This document shows positions 15,242 to 24,006 of a DNA stretch of 64,000 nucleotides, piece after piece. Positions within the stretch are counted from its first letter, which is position 1. Each line of letters starts with the position of its first letter. A model generated the notes under the pieces. That model was not told the origin of the DNA, did no database searches, and saw only the letters and a program-made list of their open reading frames with translations. Made by a program: the position numbers and the translations under genes. This DNA is from Brevibacterium sp. CCUG 69071 (GTDB lineage Bacteria; Actinomycetota; Actinomycetes; Actinomycetales; Brevibacteriaceae): the NCBI RefSeq assembly GCF_021023135.1, contig NZ_PGFV01000001.1:682001-746000 (forward strand), read 5' to 3'.

Positions 15242-16247
15242 TGCGACCTCCGAGTCGTCGAAGTGAGCTGCGGATCGTCTCCCGGCGGGCGGCGACGGCG
15301 CGAGCGAGCTCCTCGGGCTCGACCACCTCGACGGCATCGCCGAATCCGACGATCTCCGCGGCCAGGCTCTGCGCATCGGTGTATTCGATGACGATCTCGT
15401 CCCCGTCGCTGCGCACCTGCCGGCGGCGCAGCGGATCGGCCCGATGCGCGCCGATGCGCAGCCGTGCCTCGGTCACGACAGCCATCTCCGAACTCGTCGA
15501 GAGGGTGACGTCGGCGGCGAAGTCCGCAGGGATCTCGTAGTCGCCGAGTTCGCGGCCGCCGAGCTTCGTGATCCGTCCTTCGACGCGGGAGAGCCGGAAG
15601 GTCCGCTGGGCATCCCGGTCGATGTCGAAGCCGAGCAGGTAGACGCGATCACCGCGGCTGAGCAGGGCATAGGGTTCGAGCCTGACCTTGCGCGCCGACT
15701 GCCCCGGCTTGTGATAGGTGAAGGCGATGGCCTCACGGGCGTTGATGTGGTGAAGGGCGGTGGCGAAGTTCGCACTGCCGAGCTTCTTCGCCGCCGGCGG
15801 CTGGTCCGGTCCCGCTCCGCCGGGAGCAGCGTCGCTGAGGTCGATGCCGAGGGCACGCAGCTTCGTCAGGGCCTGAGCACTCGACTCCCCGAGCTCCGTG
15901 TCCGACCAGAACCTGGCGGCCACGGCCACGGCGGCCGCCTCGGCGGGGGTCAGCTCGACATCGCCCATCGCATAGTCATCGGCGGAGATCCGGTACCCGG
16001 TCTCCCCCGCATCCCCGTAGACATCGTGTTCGGCTCGGGTGGCGATAGTGATGCCCATATGCCGCAGCAGCTCCTTGTCGCGGGAGAACTTGCGGTCGAA
16101 GGCCACATCGTCGAGTCCGGCGTAGCCGTCGATGACGGTCATCAGAGTCTTCCGAGACACCCAGCCGCGGGCGGCTCGCAGGGCGATCAGCAGGTTGAGC
16201 AGACGTTCGGTCTGCTGCCTCTGTCTGCTGGGGCGGGGTGTGTTCAC
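15225..16247 (-). CDS. pafB: WYL-domain regulator PafB
   Basis: The 340-residue partner of PafC begins NTPRPSRQRQQTERLLNLLIAL, a typical PafB N-terminus with an HTH. It has a WYL domain (AIAFTYHKPGQSARKVRLEPYALLS..., RVYLLGFDIDRDAQRTFRL). The GTG at 16247 is preceded by TACGGT 6 nt upstream and GGTGGA, and fits the family better than the ATG at 16289. It is divergent from DUF3866 with only 40 nt between the starts. In mycobacteria the PafBC heterodimer activates most DNA-damage genes, which matters here because the mutasome and SOS box are in the same window. Confidence 0.9.
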   Translation of the reverse strand: MNTPRPSRQRQQTERLLNLLIALRAARGWVSRKTLMTVIDGYAGLDDVAFDRKFSRDKELLRHMGITIATRAEHDVYGDAGETGYRISADDYAMGDVELTPAEAAAVAVAARFWSDTELGESSAQALTKLRALGIDLSDAAPGGAGPDQPPAAKKLGSANFATALHHINAREAIAFTYHKPGQSARKVRLEPYALLSRGDRVYLLGFDIDRDAQRTFRLSRVEGRITKLGGRELGDYEIPADFAADVTLSTSSEMAVVTEARLRIGAHRADPLRRRQVRSDGDEIVIEYTDAQSLAAEIVGFGDAVEVVEPEELARAVAARRETIRSSLRRLGGRNVLSA

Positions 16248-16287
16248 AATTCCACCGTAACCTAATGCGGGCGATAGTCTTAGGATC

Positions 16288-17412
16288 ATGATTCATTGGC
16301 GCAGAGGAATCGTCGACGCGATTCGGACCACCCGGCCAGGATACACAGAGGTCGAGGTCGATCTTGACCAGGCTCTGCCGGGGACGACGATCACGCACAT
16401 CAGGGCGATCGCCTACACCGAGGCCGTCGGCGATCCACGGCCCGGGGACGCGGTCCTAGTCAACGTCTCGGCTTTGGCCAAGCGTCTGGGCACGGGCGGG
16501 TTCGGACTCATCGTGGCTCTGCCGGATGCGCTTCCTGCGGATCCGCCGGAGGGTCCCGGGCATCTGGTCAAGGACCGCTATTCCCCGCTGCAGACGATGG
16601 TCCTCGGCGTCGACGATCAGGAGTCCGAACACCACGCCACCCTCGCCGAGGCGGAATCGCTCGAGTCGATGCCCGTGCTCGTGGCCGATCTGCATTCGGC
16701 CCTGCCGGCGATCGTGGCCGGCATCCGCGCGGTCGATCCCACCCTCCGGGTCGCCTATGTCCTCAGCGACGGTGCCGCTCTGCCCGCCCGCTTCTCACAG
16801 GCGGTGGCCGGGCTCAAGGACGCCGGCTGGCTGCACGGATCGATCAGCACCGGCCAGTCCTGGGGTGCCGATCTCGAGGCGGTGACGATCCACACCGGAC
16901 TGCTGGCCGCCAAACACGTGCTCGGCGCAGACTTAGCGATCGTCGCCCAGGGCCCCGGGAACCTCGGCACGGGCACGAAGTACGGGTATTCGGGCCTGGT
17001 CACCGGTGAGCACCTCAATGCTGCCGCTCTCCTCGGGGGCACCCCGATCGGGGTGCTGCGGATGTCGAATGCCGATGCGCGCGGCCGTCATTTCGGGATC
17101 TCGCACCATTCCCTGACCTCGCTCATCGATATCGCCCGACCAGGGGTGGCCGTTCCGGTCCCCGACTTCTCCAGCCTCGCCGAGGTGGAGCGGGCGCAGA
17201 TGGATCCCGATCCGGCCGTCGTGGCCGAGATCACGGCGGCTCAGCGGGAGGAACTGGACATGCACCGCCTCGTCGACGTCGATCTCACCGGGCTGTGGGA
17301 GGCGCTGCAGTCCTCCCCCGTGGGGCTCTCGACCATGGGACGCAGACTGTCCGCCGATGCGGCAGCGTTTCTCGCTGCCGCCGCGGCGGGCAGATTCGCG
17401 GCCGAACTCTGA
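16288..17412 (+). CDS. DUF3866 family protein
   Basis: This 374-residue protein belongs to a conserved actinobacterial family of unknown function (DUF3866). It opens with MIHWRRGIVDAIRTTRPGYTEVEV and is rich in Gly/Ala, with QGPGNLGTGTKYGYSG and FGISHHSLTSLI in its middle. No signal peptide or membrane helix is seen. It is divergent from pafBC, a frequent arrangement. TAGTCT lies 7 nt before the ATG. No catalytic motif can be named. Confidence 0.85.
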   Translation: MIHWRRGIVDAIRTTRPGYTEVEVDLDQALPGTTITHIRAIAYTEAVGDPRPGDAVLVNVSALAKRLGTGGFGLIVALPDALPADPPEGPGHLVKDRYSPLQTMVLGVDDQESEHHATLAEAESLESMPVLVADLHSALPAIVAGIRAVDPTLRVAYVLSDGAALPARFSQAVAGLKDAGWLHGSISTGQSWGADLEAVTIHTGLLAAKHVLGADLAIVAQGPGNLGTGTKYGYSGLVTGEHLNAAALLGGTPIGVLRMSNADARGRHFGISHHSLTSLIDIARPGVAVPVPDFSSLAEVERAQMDPDPAVVAEITAAQREELDMHRLVDVDLTGLWEALQSSPVGLSTMGRRLSADAAAFLAAAAAGRFAAEL

Positions 17413-17418
17413 CCGCGG

Positions 17419-17439
17419 GACCGAGCCGACTGCTCGGTC
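17419..17439. terminator. Hairpin between convergent DUF3866 and FKBP genes
   Basis: GACCGAGC-N5-GCTCGGTC, a perfect 8-bp stem just after the DUF3866 stop and before the FKBP stop on the other strand. Confidence 0.7.
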
Positions 17440-17451
17440 TGACTCAGCGTC

Positions 17452-17826
17452 TCAGCGCACGTTCTCCAGGTCGCAGACGAAGATCAGCGACTCACCCGGC
17501 TTGATGACGCCTCCGGCGCCCTGGTCTCCGTAGGCCAGGTGCGGCGGGATCTGCAGGGTGCGCCTGCCCCCGACCTTCATGCCCTGGATGCCCTGATCCC
17601 AGCCGGAGATGACCATGCCGGAGCCGAGTTTGAACTCCAGCGGGGTCCCCCGGTTGTAGGAGGCGTCGAACTCCTCGCCGGTCGAATGGGCGACGCCGAC
17701 GTAGTTCACGCTCACGACATTGCCGGGACCCGCCTCGGCGCCGTCTCCGATGATGTCATCGACGATGATCAGTTCGGTCGGGGCTTCGCCCCCGGGGAAG
17801 TCGACTTCCGGTTTCTGCTTGCTCAT
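17452..17826 (-). CDS. FKBP-type peptidyl-prolyl isomerase, cytoplasmic
   Basis: This 124-residue single-domain FKBP catalyses cis-trans isomerisation of Xaa-Pro bonds. It has VSVNYVGVAHSTGEEFDASYNRG, the IQGMKVGGRR segment, and the terminal IPPHLAYG and LIFVCDLENV typical of the family. CAGGAGG lies 5 nt before the ATG at 17826. No signal peptide is visible. It follows the FKBP lipoprotein by 41 nt on the same strand and was probably duplicated from it or paired with it. Confidence 0.92.
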   Translation of the reverse strand: MSKQKPEVDFPGGEAPTELIIVDDIIGDGAEAGPGNVVSVNYVGVAHSTGEEFDASYNRGTPLEFKLGSGMVISGWDQGIQGMKVGGRRTLQIPPHLAYGDQGAGGVIKPGESLIFVCDLENVR

Positions 17827-17867
17827 GGTTCCTCCTGTTGTGAGTTGTCGTCTGCGGTCTGCTGCAC

Positions 17868-18824
17868 TCAGCCCTGGGCCGAGAGGATGTCGATGACGAA
17901 GATCAGGGTCGCATCGCCCGGAATGGACGGGGGGCTTCCCTGTTCGCCGTAGCCCTTGTCGGGCGGGATGACGAGGACGATCTGGCTGCCGACCTTCTGA
18001 CCGACGAGGCCTTCGTTCCAGCCGTCGATGACCTGCGCCTCGCCGACCGGGTCGACGGCGAAGGGCTGTCCGCCTTCCTTCCAGTTCGAGTCGAAGTACT
18101 TCGAAGTGTCGTCCCACAGCCAGCCGGAGTACTTCACGGCCACGCTCTGGCCCTTCTTCACCTCGGGACCTTCGCCCTCGATGGTCGTATAGGTCTCGAG
18201 TTCGCTGGGGGCCTTGCCCTCGGGCTTCGAGATCGACGGTTCTCCGTTGTCTCCCCATTCGACGGTCACCGGGTTGTCCCCCTGGTCGACCTTCTCGCCT
18301 TCGGCGCGGGTCAGCGGCTTCGTGGTCTTCTCGACGTCGATGACGTAGACGAGGGTCTGATCGGGCTGGCCCTGCTGGGCGGCGCCGTTGAGCGACATCA
18401 CCACGCGGGAGCCGACCTTGACGTCGATGAGCGCGTTGTAGAGATCTTCCGAGATCTGCGACTTGTCCATCGGGAATCCGGCCGGGGACTTCGAATCGTA
18501 GCTCGATTCGATCTCCTCACCGCTCGTGCCCGAAATCAGCGTCATCTGCGCGGAGACCTGCTCGCCGTCGGCGATCTTCTCGCCCTTGCCCTCGCTGATG
18601 ACGGTCTTGCCGGTCTTGTCGATGACGAGGGGGGCCTCGAAGCTGACCTTCGGCTTCTTCCCGAAGTCGCCGTCGACCTTGACCTCGTCGAGGCTCGTCG
18701 ATTTCGCGTCCTCTGCGGAGACGGAGGGCGGGGCGCTGGCGGTGTCCTCGGCTTCCTCACCCTGCCCGCAGGCGGTGAGCAGCAGCAGACCCGCGGCAAT
18801 GGCACTGAGCACTCTGGTGCGCAC
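17868..18824 (-). CDS. Tandem-FKBP lipoprotein
   Basis: This 318-residue secreted isomerase starts at a GTG (18824) with AAAGGAA upstream. The signal peptide ends in a lipobox LTAC, so the mature protein should be lipid-anchored on the outer face of the membrane. It contains two FKBP modules: a divergent one around residues 75-160 and a canonical one around 210-318 (VAVKYSGWLWDD, VIPPDKGYGEQG). It probably assists folding of exported proteins. It lies between the FKBP and pafA genes on the same strand. Confidence 0.9.
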   Translation of the reverse strand: MRTRVLSAIAAGLLLLTACGQGEEAEDTASAPPSVSAEDAKSTSLDEVKVDGDFGKKPKVSFEAPLVIDKTGKTVISEGKGEKIADGEQVSAQMTLISGTSGEEIESSYDSKSPAGFPMDKSQISEDLYNALIDVKVGSRVVMSLNGAAQQGQPDQTLVYVIDVEKTTKPLTRAEGEKVDQGDNPVTVEWGDNGEPSISKPEGKAPSELETYTTIEGEGPEVKKGQSVAVKYSGWLWDDTSKYFDSNWKEGGQPFAVDPVGEAQVIDGWNEGLVGQKVGSQIVLVIPPDKGYGEQGSPPSIPGDATLIFVIDILSAQG

Positions 18825-18875
18825 GTGGTTCCTTTCGTCACTGTGGCCGAACAACGGCCGGATCACTGAGAGATC

Positions 18876-20279
18876 TTACAGGCCGGCGATGAGTGCCTCG
18901 GCCTGCGGGTGCGTGGGTTCGAAGGGATTCTTCAGCGCCACCGCGCGCCCGGATTCGTCGTTGAGGCGCAGATGCACCCAGTCGACCGTGTAGTCGCGGC
19001 GAGCCGCGTGGGCAGCCCGGACGAATTCGCCGCGGATCGCCGCCCGGGTCGTTGCCGGAGGCACGTCCTTGGCCGTGGTCCGGGCCTCCTCGCTGACGAG
19101 ATTCTTCGCCATGCCCGAACGCTCGAGCTTCGGGAACAGGCCCGTGTCGGGGGTGATGTCGTGATAGGCGATGTCGAGCCGCTGGATCCTCGGATCGGTG
19201 ATCGAGTCGATGCCTCTGGCCATCGCCCGGTCGATGAGCGTCTTCTTCATCACCCAGTCGATCTCCGTGTCCACGGCGGAGAAGTCCTGGGCCTCGACGG
19301 CCTCGAGCATCCTGGTCCACAGATCGATGACGTAGTCAGCGATGCCGTCGCCGCCGAGGCTGTGGTCGCCTTTGTCGACGAGCACGCGGGCCCGATCCCG
19401 GTAGTCGGCGAGCAGGCCCAGCGGGGTCGTCGTCGTTCCGTCGGTGCGTTCGAGTCTGACGCCGCCGGTGAGGTCGCGGGCGACGAGGCGGATGTCCCTG
19501 ACCGGATGGCGCAGTCCGTTCTCGGGGATCCTGGCGCCCTGTTCGATGAGGTCGAGCATGAGCACCGCGGATCCGATCTTGAGCGCCGAGGTGGCCGTCG
19601 ACATCGAGGAGTCCCCGACGATGACGTGGAGTCGGCGGTACTTCTCCGCATCGGCGTGCGGTTCGTCACGGGCGTTGATGATCGGCCGGGACCGGGTGGT
19701 CGCCGAGGACAGTCCCTCCCACATCACGTCCGAGCGGGCGGAGAGGCCGAACATCATCTCGGACCGGTTGGCATCCTCGTCGGGGGCGAAGGACGACTTC
19801 TGCGGGATGATGGCCCCGGCGCCGACGAGCAGCTGCCGGGTCACGAGGAAGGGCAGCAAAACCGTGGTCAGCCGGTTGAAGTCGAGGGTGCGGCGGATGA
19901 GGAAGTTCTCGTGGGAGCCATAGGAGTTCCCGGCCGCATCGGTGTTGTTCTTGACCATGTGGATCCGACCGCCCAGGCCGTCGGCGGCCAGTGCGGACTG
20001 GGCCTGCTCGAGCAGGTCGATCATCAGCGCCTCCCCCGCCCGATCCTGGGTCAGCAGATCGGTCAGCGAATCGCATTCGGCGGTGGCGTATTCGGGGTGG
20101 GAGCCGACATCGAGGTAGAGCCGGGAGCCGTTGGGCAGGAATACGTTCGAGGACCGTCCCCATTCGACGATGGGCCGGAACAGGTACCGCGCGATCTCCT
20201 CGGGACCGATGCGTCGGTCACCGGTCTGCGCGGTGTGGGCGAGCCCGTATTCGGTCTCGAGTCCGTAGATGCGTGCCAT
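18876..20279 (-). CDS. pafA: Pup-protein ligase PafA
   Basis: PafA couples the C-terminal glutamate of Pup to lysines of target proteins using ATP. The 467-residue protein has the conserved N-terminus ARIYGLETEYGL and the active-site region RLYLDVGSHPEYATAEC, then MVKNNTDAAGNSYGSHENFL. It directly follows prcA, with the start next to the prcA stop. This places it in the pup-prcB-prcA-pafA operon. The C-terminal QAEALIAGL fits the usual length. Confidence 0.96.
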   Translation of the reverse strand: MARIYGLETEYGLAHTAQTGDRRIGPEEIARYLFRPIVEWGRSSNVFLPNGSRLYLDVGSHPEYATAECDSLTDLLTQDRAGEALMIDLLEQAQSALAADGLGGRIHMVKNNTDAAGNSYGSHENFLIRRTLDFNRLTTVLLPFLVTRQLLVGAGAIIPQKSSFAPDEDANRSEMMFGLSARSDVMWEGLSSATTRSRPIINARDEPHADAEKYRRLHVIVGDSSMSTATSALKIGSAVLMLDLIEQGARIPENGLRHPVRDIRLVARDLTGGVRLERTDGTTTTPLGLLADYRDRARVLVDKGDHSLGGDGIADYVIDLWTRMLEAVEAQDFSAVDTEIDWVMKKTLIDRAMARGIDSITDPRIQRLDIAYHDITPDTGLFPKLERSGMAKNLVSEEARTTAKDVPPATTRAAIRGEFVRAAHAARRDYTVDWVHLRLNDESGRAVALKNPFEPTHPQAEALIAGL

Positions 20280-20969
20280 TCAGTCCTCCCGCAGCGCGGC
20301 AATGGCTGCGTCGTCGAGTCGTTTGAAGGTGCGGTGCCCGACGGCGGTGCGATCGAGGATCGCCGCTTCCAGGTCACTCGTCGGCAGCGGCCCCGAGGTC
20401 GCGGCGGCCAGGGCTCGAACTCCGTGGTCGACGACCTCGCCCAGAGTCAGCGCCGAGGTGGCCAGGCCCTTGAGGCTCGCGGTGATCGCATCGGCTTGGC
20501 CGCCGATGGCCACGTGTTCGGATTCGTCGATGACGGAGCCGTCGTAGCTGAGTCGGTAGAGCTGGTCGGTCTCCGGTGTGAGGCCGAGTTCGGCGACGAC
20601 GAGTTCGACCTCGAAGGGCTTCGACTCGGTGGTGAAGACCCCGGCCAGGGTCTGTGCATAGGCGTTGGTCAGTCCCCTGGCGGTGACATCCGTGCGGTGA
20701 TAGGAGTACCCGCGCAGGTCGGCGTAGCGGACTCCGGCCTGTCGCAGAGTCTCGAACTCGTTGTATTTGCCGACCGCGGCGAAGCCGATCCGGTCGTAGA
20801 TCTCGGCGATCTTGTGCAGGGTCGGTGAGGGGTTCTCCGCGAGCAGCAGAATCCCCTGGTCGTAGCGGAGGACGACGACGGAGCGGCCGCGGGCGATGCC
20901 TTTGCGGGCGAAGTCCGCCCGGTCCTTCATCAGCTGTTCGGGTGAGACGTAGAACGGGGCCTGGCTCAT
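20280..20969 (-). CDS. prcA: 20S proteasome alpha subunit
   Basis: The 229-residue alpha subunit forms the outer rings that gate the 20S core. It begins MSQAPFYVSPEQLMKDRADFARKGIARG, the gating N-terminus and helix H0, followed by RGRSVVVLRYDQGILLLAEN and KIAEIYDRIGFAAVGKYNEF. It lacks a propeptide threonine, as expected for alpha. It sits 13 nt after prcB and abuts pafA. Confidence 0.95.
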   Translation of the reverse strand: MSQAPFYVSPEQLMKDRADFARKGIARGRSVVVLRYDQGILLLAENPSPTLHKIAEIYDRIGFAAVGKYNEFETLRQAGVRYADLRGYSYHRTDVTARGLTNAYAQTLAGVFTTESKPFEVELVVAELGLTPETDQLYRLSYDGSVIDESEHVAIGGQADAITASLKGLATSALTLGEVVDHGVRALAAATSGPLPTSDLEAAILDRTAVGHRTFKRLDDAAIAALRED

Positions 20970-20982
20970 GACGGATCCTCAC

Positions 20983-21783
20983 TCATGACTGTGCCTTCCG
21001 GGTCCGCCGCTCGACCACCTCGGCGGCCACGGCCAGGGTCGTTGCGGTGTCGATCTCCTGCACACCGGATTCCAGATCGACGGTGCAGATGGTCGGGGCG
21101 ATGCGGCGGACGAAGTCGGGTCCCCCGGTCGCGGAATCGTCATCGGAGGCATCGAACAGGGCTTCGACGGCCACGGTCACAGCCGCCTCGGGGTCGAGCG
21201 CCGGCTGCCACAGCTTCTTCAGTGCCCCGCGGGCATAGCCGGATCCGGAGCCGATCGCATGGAAGCGGTGCTCCTCGTATTTGCCGCCGGTGACGTCGAA
21301 GCTGAAGATCTGACCGGCCGGGGTCGAATCGTCGACGCCGGCGAACATCGGGACCACGGTCAGGCCCTGCATCGCCAGTCCCAGATTCCCCCGCAGCATC
21401 GAGGCCAGACGGTTGGCCTTGCCGTGCAGGGACAGCCGCGCCCCTTCGATCTTCTCGTAGTGTTCGAGTTCGAGTTGGAACAGGCGGATGAGGTCGAGGG
21501 CGACTCCCGCAGTCCCGGCGATGCCGATGACGGAGAAGTCATCGGCCGCCCGGACCTTCTCCATCGAGTGGGAGGCGATCATATTGCCGATCGTGGCCCT
21601 GCGGTCCCCGGCCATGAGGATGCCCGAGGCGGTGCGGAAGCAGATGATCGTGGTGCCCTCCGGCACCTGCTCGGCCAGGTGGCGGCCCTCACCGATCGGC
21701 AGCGTCTCGGGGGCGACGCTGCGGGCGAGTTCGACGAAGGAGTTGCTCGTCGAACTCAGAAATGCGGGGCTGAAACCCGACAT
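20983..21783 (-). CDS. prcB: 20S proteasome beta subunit (catalytic)
   Basis: The 266-residue beta subunit carries a 43-residue propeptide ending in EG. Cleavage exposes Thr44 (TTIICF) as the N-terminal nucleophile. DRRAT follows, and the Lys in MEKVRAADD is in family position. It assembles into the inner rings of the 20S core and degrades pupylated proteins. The start is 2 nt from the pup stop, so translation is coupled. Confidence 0.95.
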   Translation of the reverse strand: MSGFSPAFLSSTSNSFVELARSVAPETLPIGEGRHLAEQVPEGTTIICFRTASGILMAGDRRATIGNMIASHSMEKVRAADDFSVIGIAGTAGVALDLIRLFQLELEHYEKIEGARLSLHGKANRLASMLRGNLGLAMQGLTVVPMFAGVDDSTPAGQIFSFDVTGGKYEEHRFHAIGSGSGYARGALKKLWQPALDPEAAVTVAVEALFDASDDDSATGGPDFVRRIAPTICTVDLESGVQEIDTATTLAVAAEVVERRTRKAQS

Positions 21784-21784
21784 C

Positions 21785-21979
21785 TCATTGGCCGCCCTTC
21801 TGCACGAAGTTGCGGACGAACTCCTCAGCGTTCGTTTCGAGGACTCCGTCGATCTCGTCGAGGATGGAATCGACGTTCTGGGTGTTGATCTGTCCCTGCA
21901 CGGCCTCGGGCGGGTCGACGGGCGGCTCTCCGCCGCCGGCCGAATGATCCTTCTGCACCTGCTCCTGTGAACTCATCAT
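21785..21979 (-). CDS. pup: Prokaryotic ubiquitin-like protein Pup
   Basis: The 64-residue, hydrophilic, largely disordered protein ends in GGQ. Dop must therefore deamidate the terminal glutamine to glutamate before PafA can conjugate it. The C-terminal half ([30 protein letters not shown] region) is the part that binds the ARC coiled coil and PafA. It lies 7 nt after dop and just before prcB. The ATG at 21979 has GAAGGGG upstream; a second ATG follows immediately. Confidence 0.96.
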   Translation of the reverse strand: MMSSQEQVQKDHSAGGGEPPVDPPEAVQGQINTQNVDSILDEIDGVLETNAEEFVRNFVQKGGQ

Positions 21980-21986
21980 GTCCCCT

Positions 21987-23513
21987 TCAGTCGTTCTTCG
22001 TCTTCAGTCTATCGACTCCGAGTGCCTCGAGCAGGCCTGCGGAGGTCTCGATCCCGGACAGCCGGTCCTCGAGCAGGGCGCGAGTGCCCTTGAGCGGTTC
22101 GCTCATCGGCAGGCGCACGACCCCGAAGTCACCGGCGTTGAGGACGAGAGAGTCCCAGCTGGCGGCCACCAGGTCCGCGGAGAAGCGCGTGATCGCAAGG
22201 GATCGCAGGTAGGCCCGGGTGCCTTCCGGTGCCGCGGTGACTGCGGCCTCCACCTCGGCGTCGGTGGTCAGGCGCCGAATCCGGCCCGCCTGCTCGAGCT
22301 TGTGGAACAGGCCCTTCTCCGGGCGCACATCGTGGTACTGGACGTCGACGAGCGCGAGCTTCGGGTGATCCCAGTCGATGCCTTCGCGCTCACGGTAGCT
22401 TTCGAGCAGCACCCATTTGGCGACCCAGTCGATGGAGTCGGCGAGGCTGCGCGGGTCTTCGGCCAGTCCGTCGAGGAACCGACGCCATTCCGCGAGCACC
22501 GAGGCGGTGTCTTCGTCGTCGCCGGCGTGCTGCGCGCAGGCCGAGTAATAGGCTTCCTGGACCTGCAGGGCCGTCATCGTCGATCCGTCGCTCAGCGGCA
22601 GCTCGGCGGCGAGGTCGAGGTCGTGGCTGACGTCCCACAGTGCCTGCAGGGGGTCGGCGAGTTCGAGCCGCGGGGCCAGCCCCGCCTCGATGAGGCCGAG
22701 CACGAGCGAGGTCGACCCGAACCGGACGAGGGTCGCCGGTTCGGCCATCGTGGCATCGCCGATGATGACGTGGAGCCTGCGGTACTTCGCGGGGTCGGCG
22801 TGCGGTTCGTCGCGGGTGTTGACGATCGGGCGCCGCAGCGTCGTCTCGAGTCCGACCTCGGCTTCGAAGAAGTCCGCGCGCGAGGAGATCTGGAAGCCCG
22901 CGGACTCCCCTTCCCGGCCGATGCCGACCCGACCCGATCCGCACAGGATCTGTCGGGTGACGAAGAAGGGGATGAGGCCGGCGACGATGTCGTCGAAGTC
23001 CACACCGCGGTCGACGAGGTAGTTCTCATGGGTGCCGTAGGACGATCCCTTGGAGTCCGTGTTGTTCTTGTACAGGTTGACCGGTTCCCCGGACTTCTCC
23101 AGTGCCCGCACCGAGGCCAGTGCGACGAGGTCCCCGGCCCGGTCATAGGCGACGAGATCGCGGGGGGTCAGCACCTCCGGGGAAGAGTATTCGGGGTGGG
23201 CGTGGTCGACGTAGTAGCGGGCCCCGTTCTCGGTGACGACATTGGCCAGGTACTGGGCCTCGACGTCTTCGGCGGGCACGTGGGTGAGCTGCGAGGAATC
23301 GGCGTCGGCGATGTTCATGAAGAAGCCGCGCGCATCGGCCAGGGGCGATTCGGTGGCGAAGTCCCAGAAGTTCTGGGAGGACCGCAGGCCGCGGGGTCCG
23401 GCATAGGCGTCGACGACACGCGCCGAGTCCCGCATCGGATTCGCACGCGGATTGCCCGGTTGGCTGAGGCCGAACTCGGTCTCCGAACCCATCACTCGGT
23501 GGACGCTGAGCAT
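21987..23513 (-). CDS. dop: Pup deamidase/depupylase Dop
   Basis: Dop converts Pup-Gln to Pup-Glu and removes Pup from conjugates. The 508-residue homologue of PafA has [15 protein letters not shown] at the N-terminus, [15 protein letters not shown], and [22 protein letters not shown] Dop-loop-like insertion is present after the first strand. AAGGAG precedes the ATG. It is the first gene of the dop-pup-prcB-prcA-pafA run and is divergent from the DUF3054 gene. Confidence 0.95.
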   Translation of the reverse strand: MLSVHRVMGSETEFGLSQPGNPRANPMRDSARVVDAYAGPRGLRSSQNFWDFATESPLADARGFFMNIADADSSQLTHVPAEDVEAQYLANVVTENGARYYVDHAHPEYSSPEVLTPRDLVAYDRAGDLVALASVRALEKSGEPVNLYKNNTDSKGSSYGTHENYLVDRGVDFDDIVAGLIPFFVTRQILCGSGRVGIGREGESAGFQISSRADFFEAEVGLETTLRRPIVNTRDEPHADPAKYRRLHVIIGDATMAEPATLVRFGSTSLVLGLIEAGLAPRLELADPLQALWDVSHDLDLAAELPLSDGSTMTALQVQEAYYSACAQHAGDDEDTASVLAEWRRFLDGLAEDPRSLADSIDWVAKWVLLESYREREGIDWDHPKLALVDVQYHDVRPEKGLFHKLEQAGRIRRLTTDAEVEAAVTAAPEGTRAYLRSLAITRFSADLVAASWDSLVLNAGDFGVVRLPMSEPLKGTRALLEDRLSGIETSAGLLEALGVDRLKTKND

Positions 23514-23545
23514 CTCATCTCCTTCTCACGACTAGACTCGAGGCC

Positions 23546-23950
23546 GTGGCAGCCAAGAAATCCCATCTCCCGATCGCCCTCACAGTCGACCTCGTCCTCG
23601 TGGTCCTGTTCACGATCGTCGGTCATTACACACATTCTCACAATTTCGATCCGCAGGGGCTGATGACCACGGCGTGGCCGTTCCTGCTCGGACTGCTTGC
23701 GGCCTGGGTGCTCACCGCCGTCTGGGATCGACCGATCTCGCCCCTGCGCACGGGCACCGGCGTGTGGGCGATCACCGTGCTCATCGGACTGGTGCTGCGC
23801 GGCGTCACGGGCGCCGGCGACACCCCGGGAGAGATTCCGGTGACCTTCATGATCGTTGCCACGAGCCTCAACCTCATCACCCTCGTGGGCTGGCGGATCA
23901 TCGCCACCGCGGTGGCCGGCGGATCCGGGAAGCGCCGAGGCGGCCGCTGA
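23546..23950 (+). CDS. DUF3054 family membrane protein
   Basis: The 134-residue protein has four predicted membrane segments (ALTVDLVLVVLFTIVG, FLLGLLAAWVLTAVW, WAITVLIGLVLRGV, TFMIVATSLNLITLVGW) and a basic C-terminus. The family is conserved in actinobacteria, with unknown function. It starts at a GTG with TAGACT 7 nt upstream, divergent from dop. It is the only plus-strand gene within the proteasome region. Confidence 0.85.
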   Translation: MAAKKSHLPIALTVDLVLVVLFTIVGHYTHSHNFDPQGLMTTAWPFLLGLLAAWVLTAVWDRPISPLRTGTGVWAITVLIGLVLRGVTGAGDTPGEIPVTFMIVATSLNLITLVGWRIIATAVAGGSGKRRGGR

Positions 23951-23966
23951 GCCTCGTGCGCTGATC

Positions 23967-23987
23967 CCGGGATCACGCGGATCCCGG
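23967..23987. terminator. Hairpin between DUF3054 and arc genes
   Basis: CCGGGATC-N5-GATCCCGG, with an overlapping 14-nt palindrome TGATCCCGGGATCA (23962-23975). It lies between two convergent stops. Confidence 0.65.
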
Positions 23988-24006
23988 TACCGCGTCGAGC
24001 CCGGGC

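Noticed and set aside
18909..20828. Long 639-residue plus-strand reading frame opposite pafA and prcA
   Set aside because: It is antisense to two certain genes, with high-GC third-position bias in the genes explaining the open frame; the protein has no family features.
21978..23663. 561-residue plus-strand frame opposite dop
   Set aside because: Antisense shadow of dop; composition is Arg/Gly/Val-rich without motifs.
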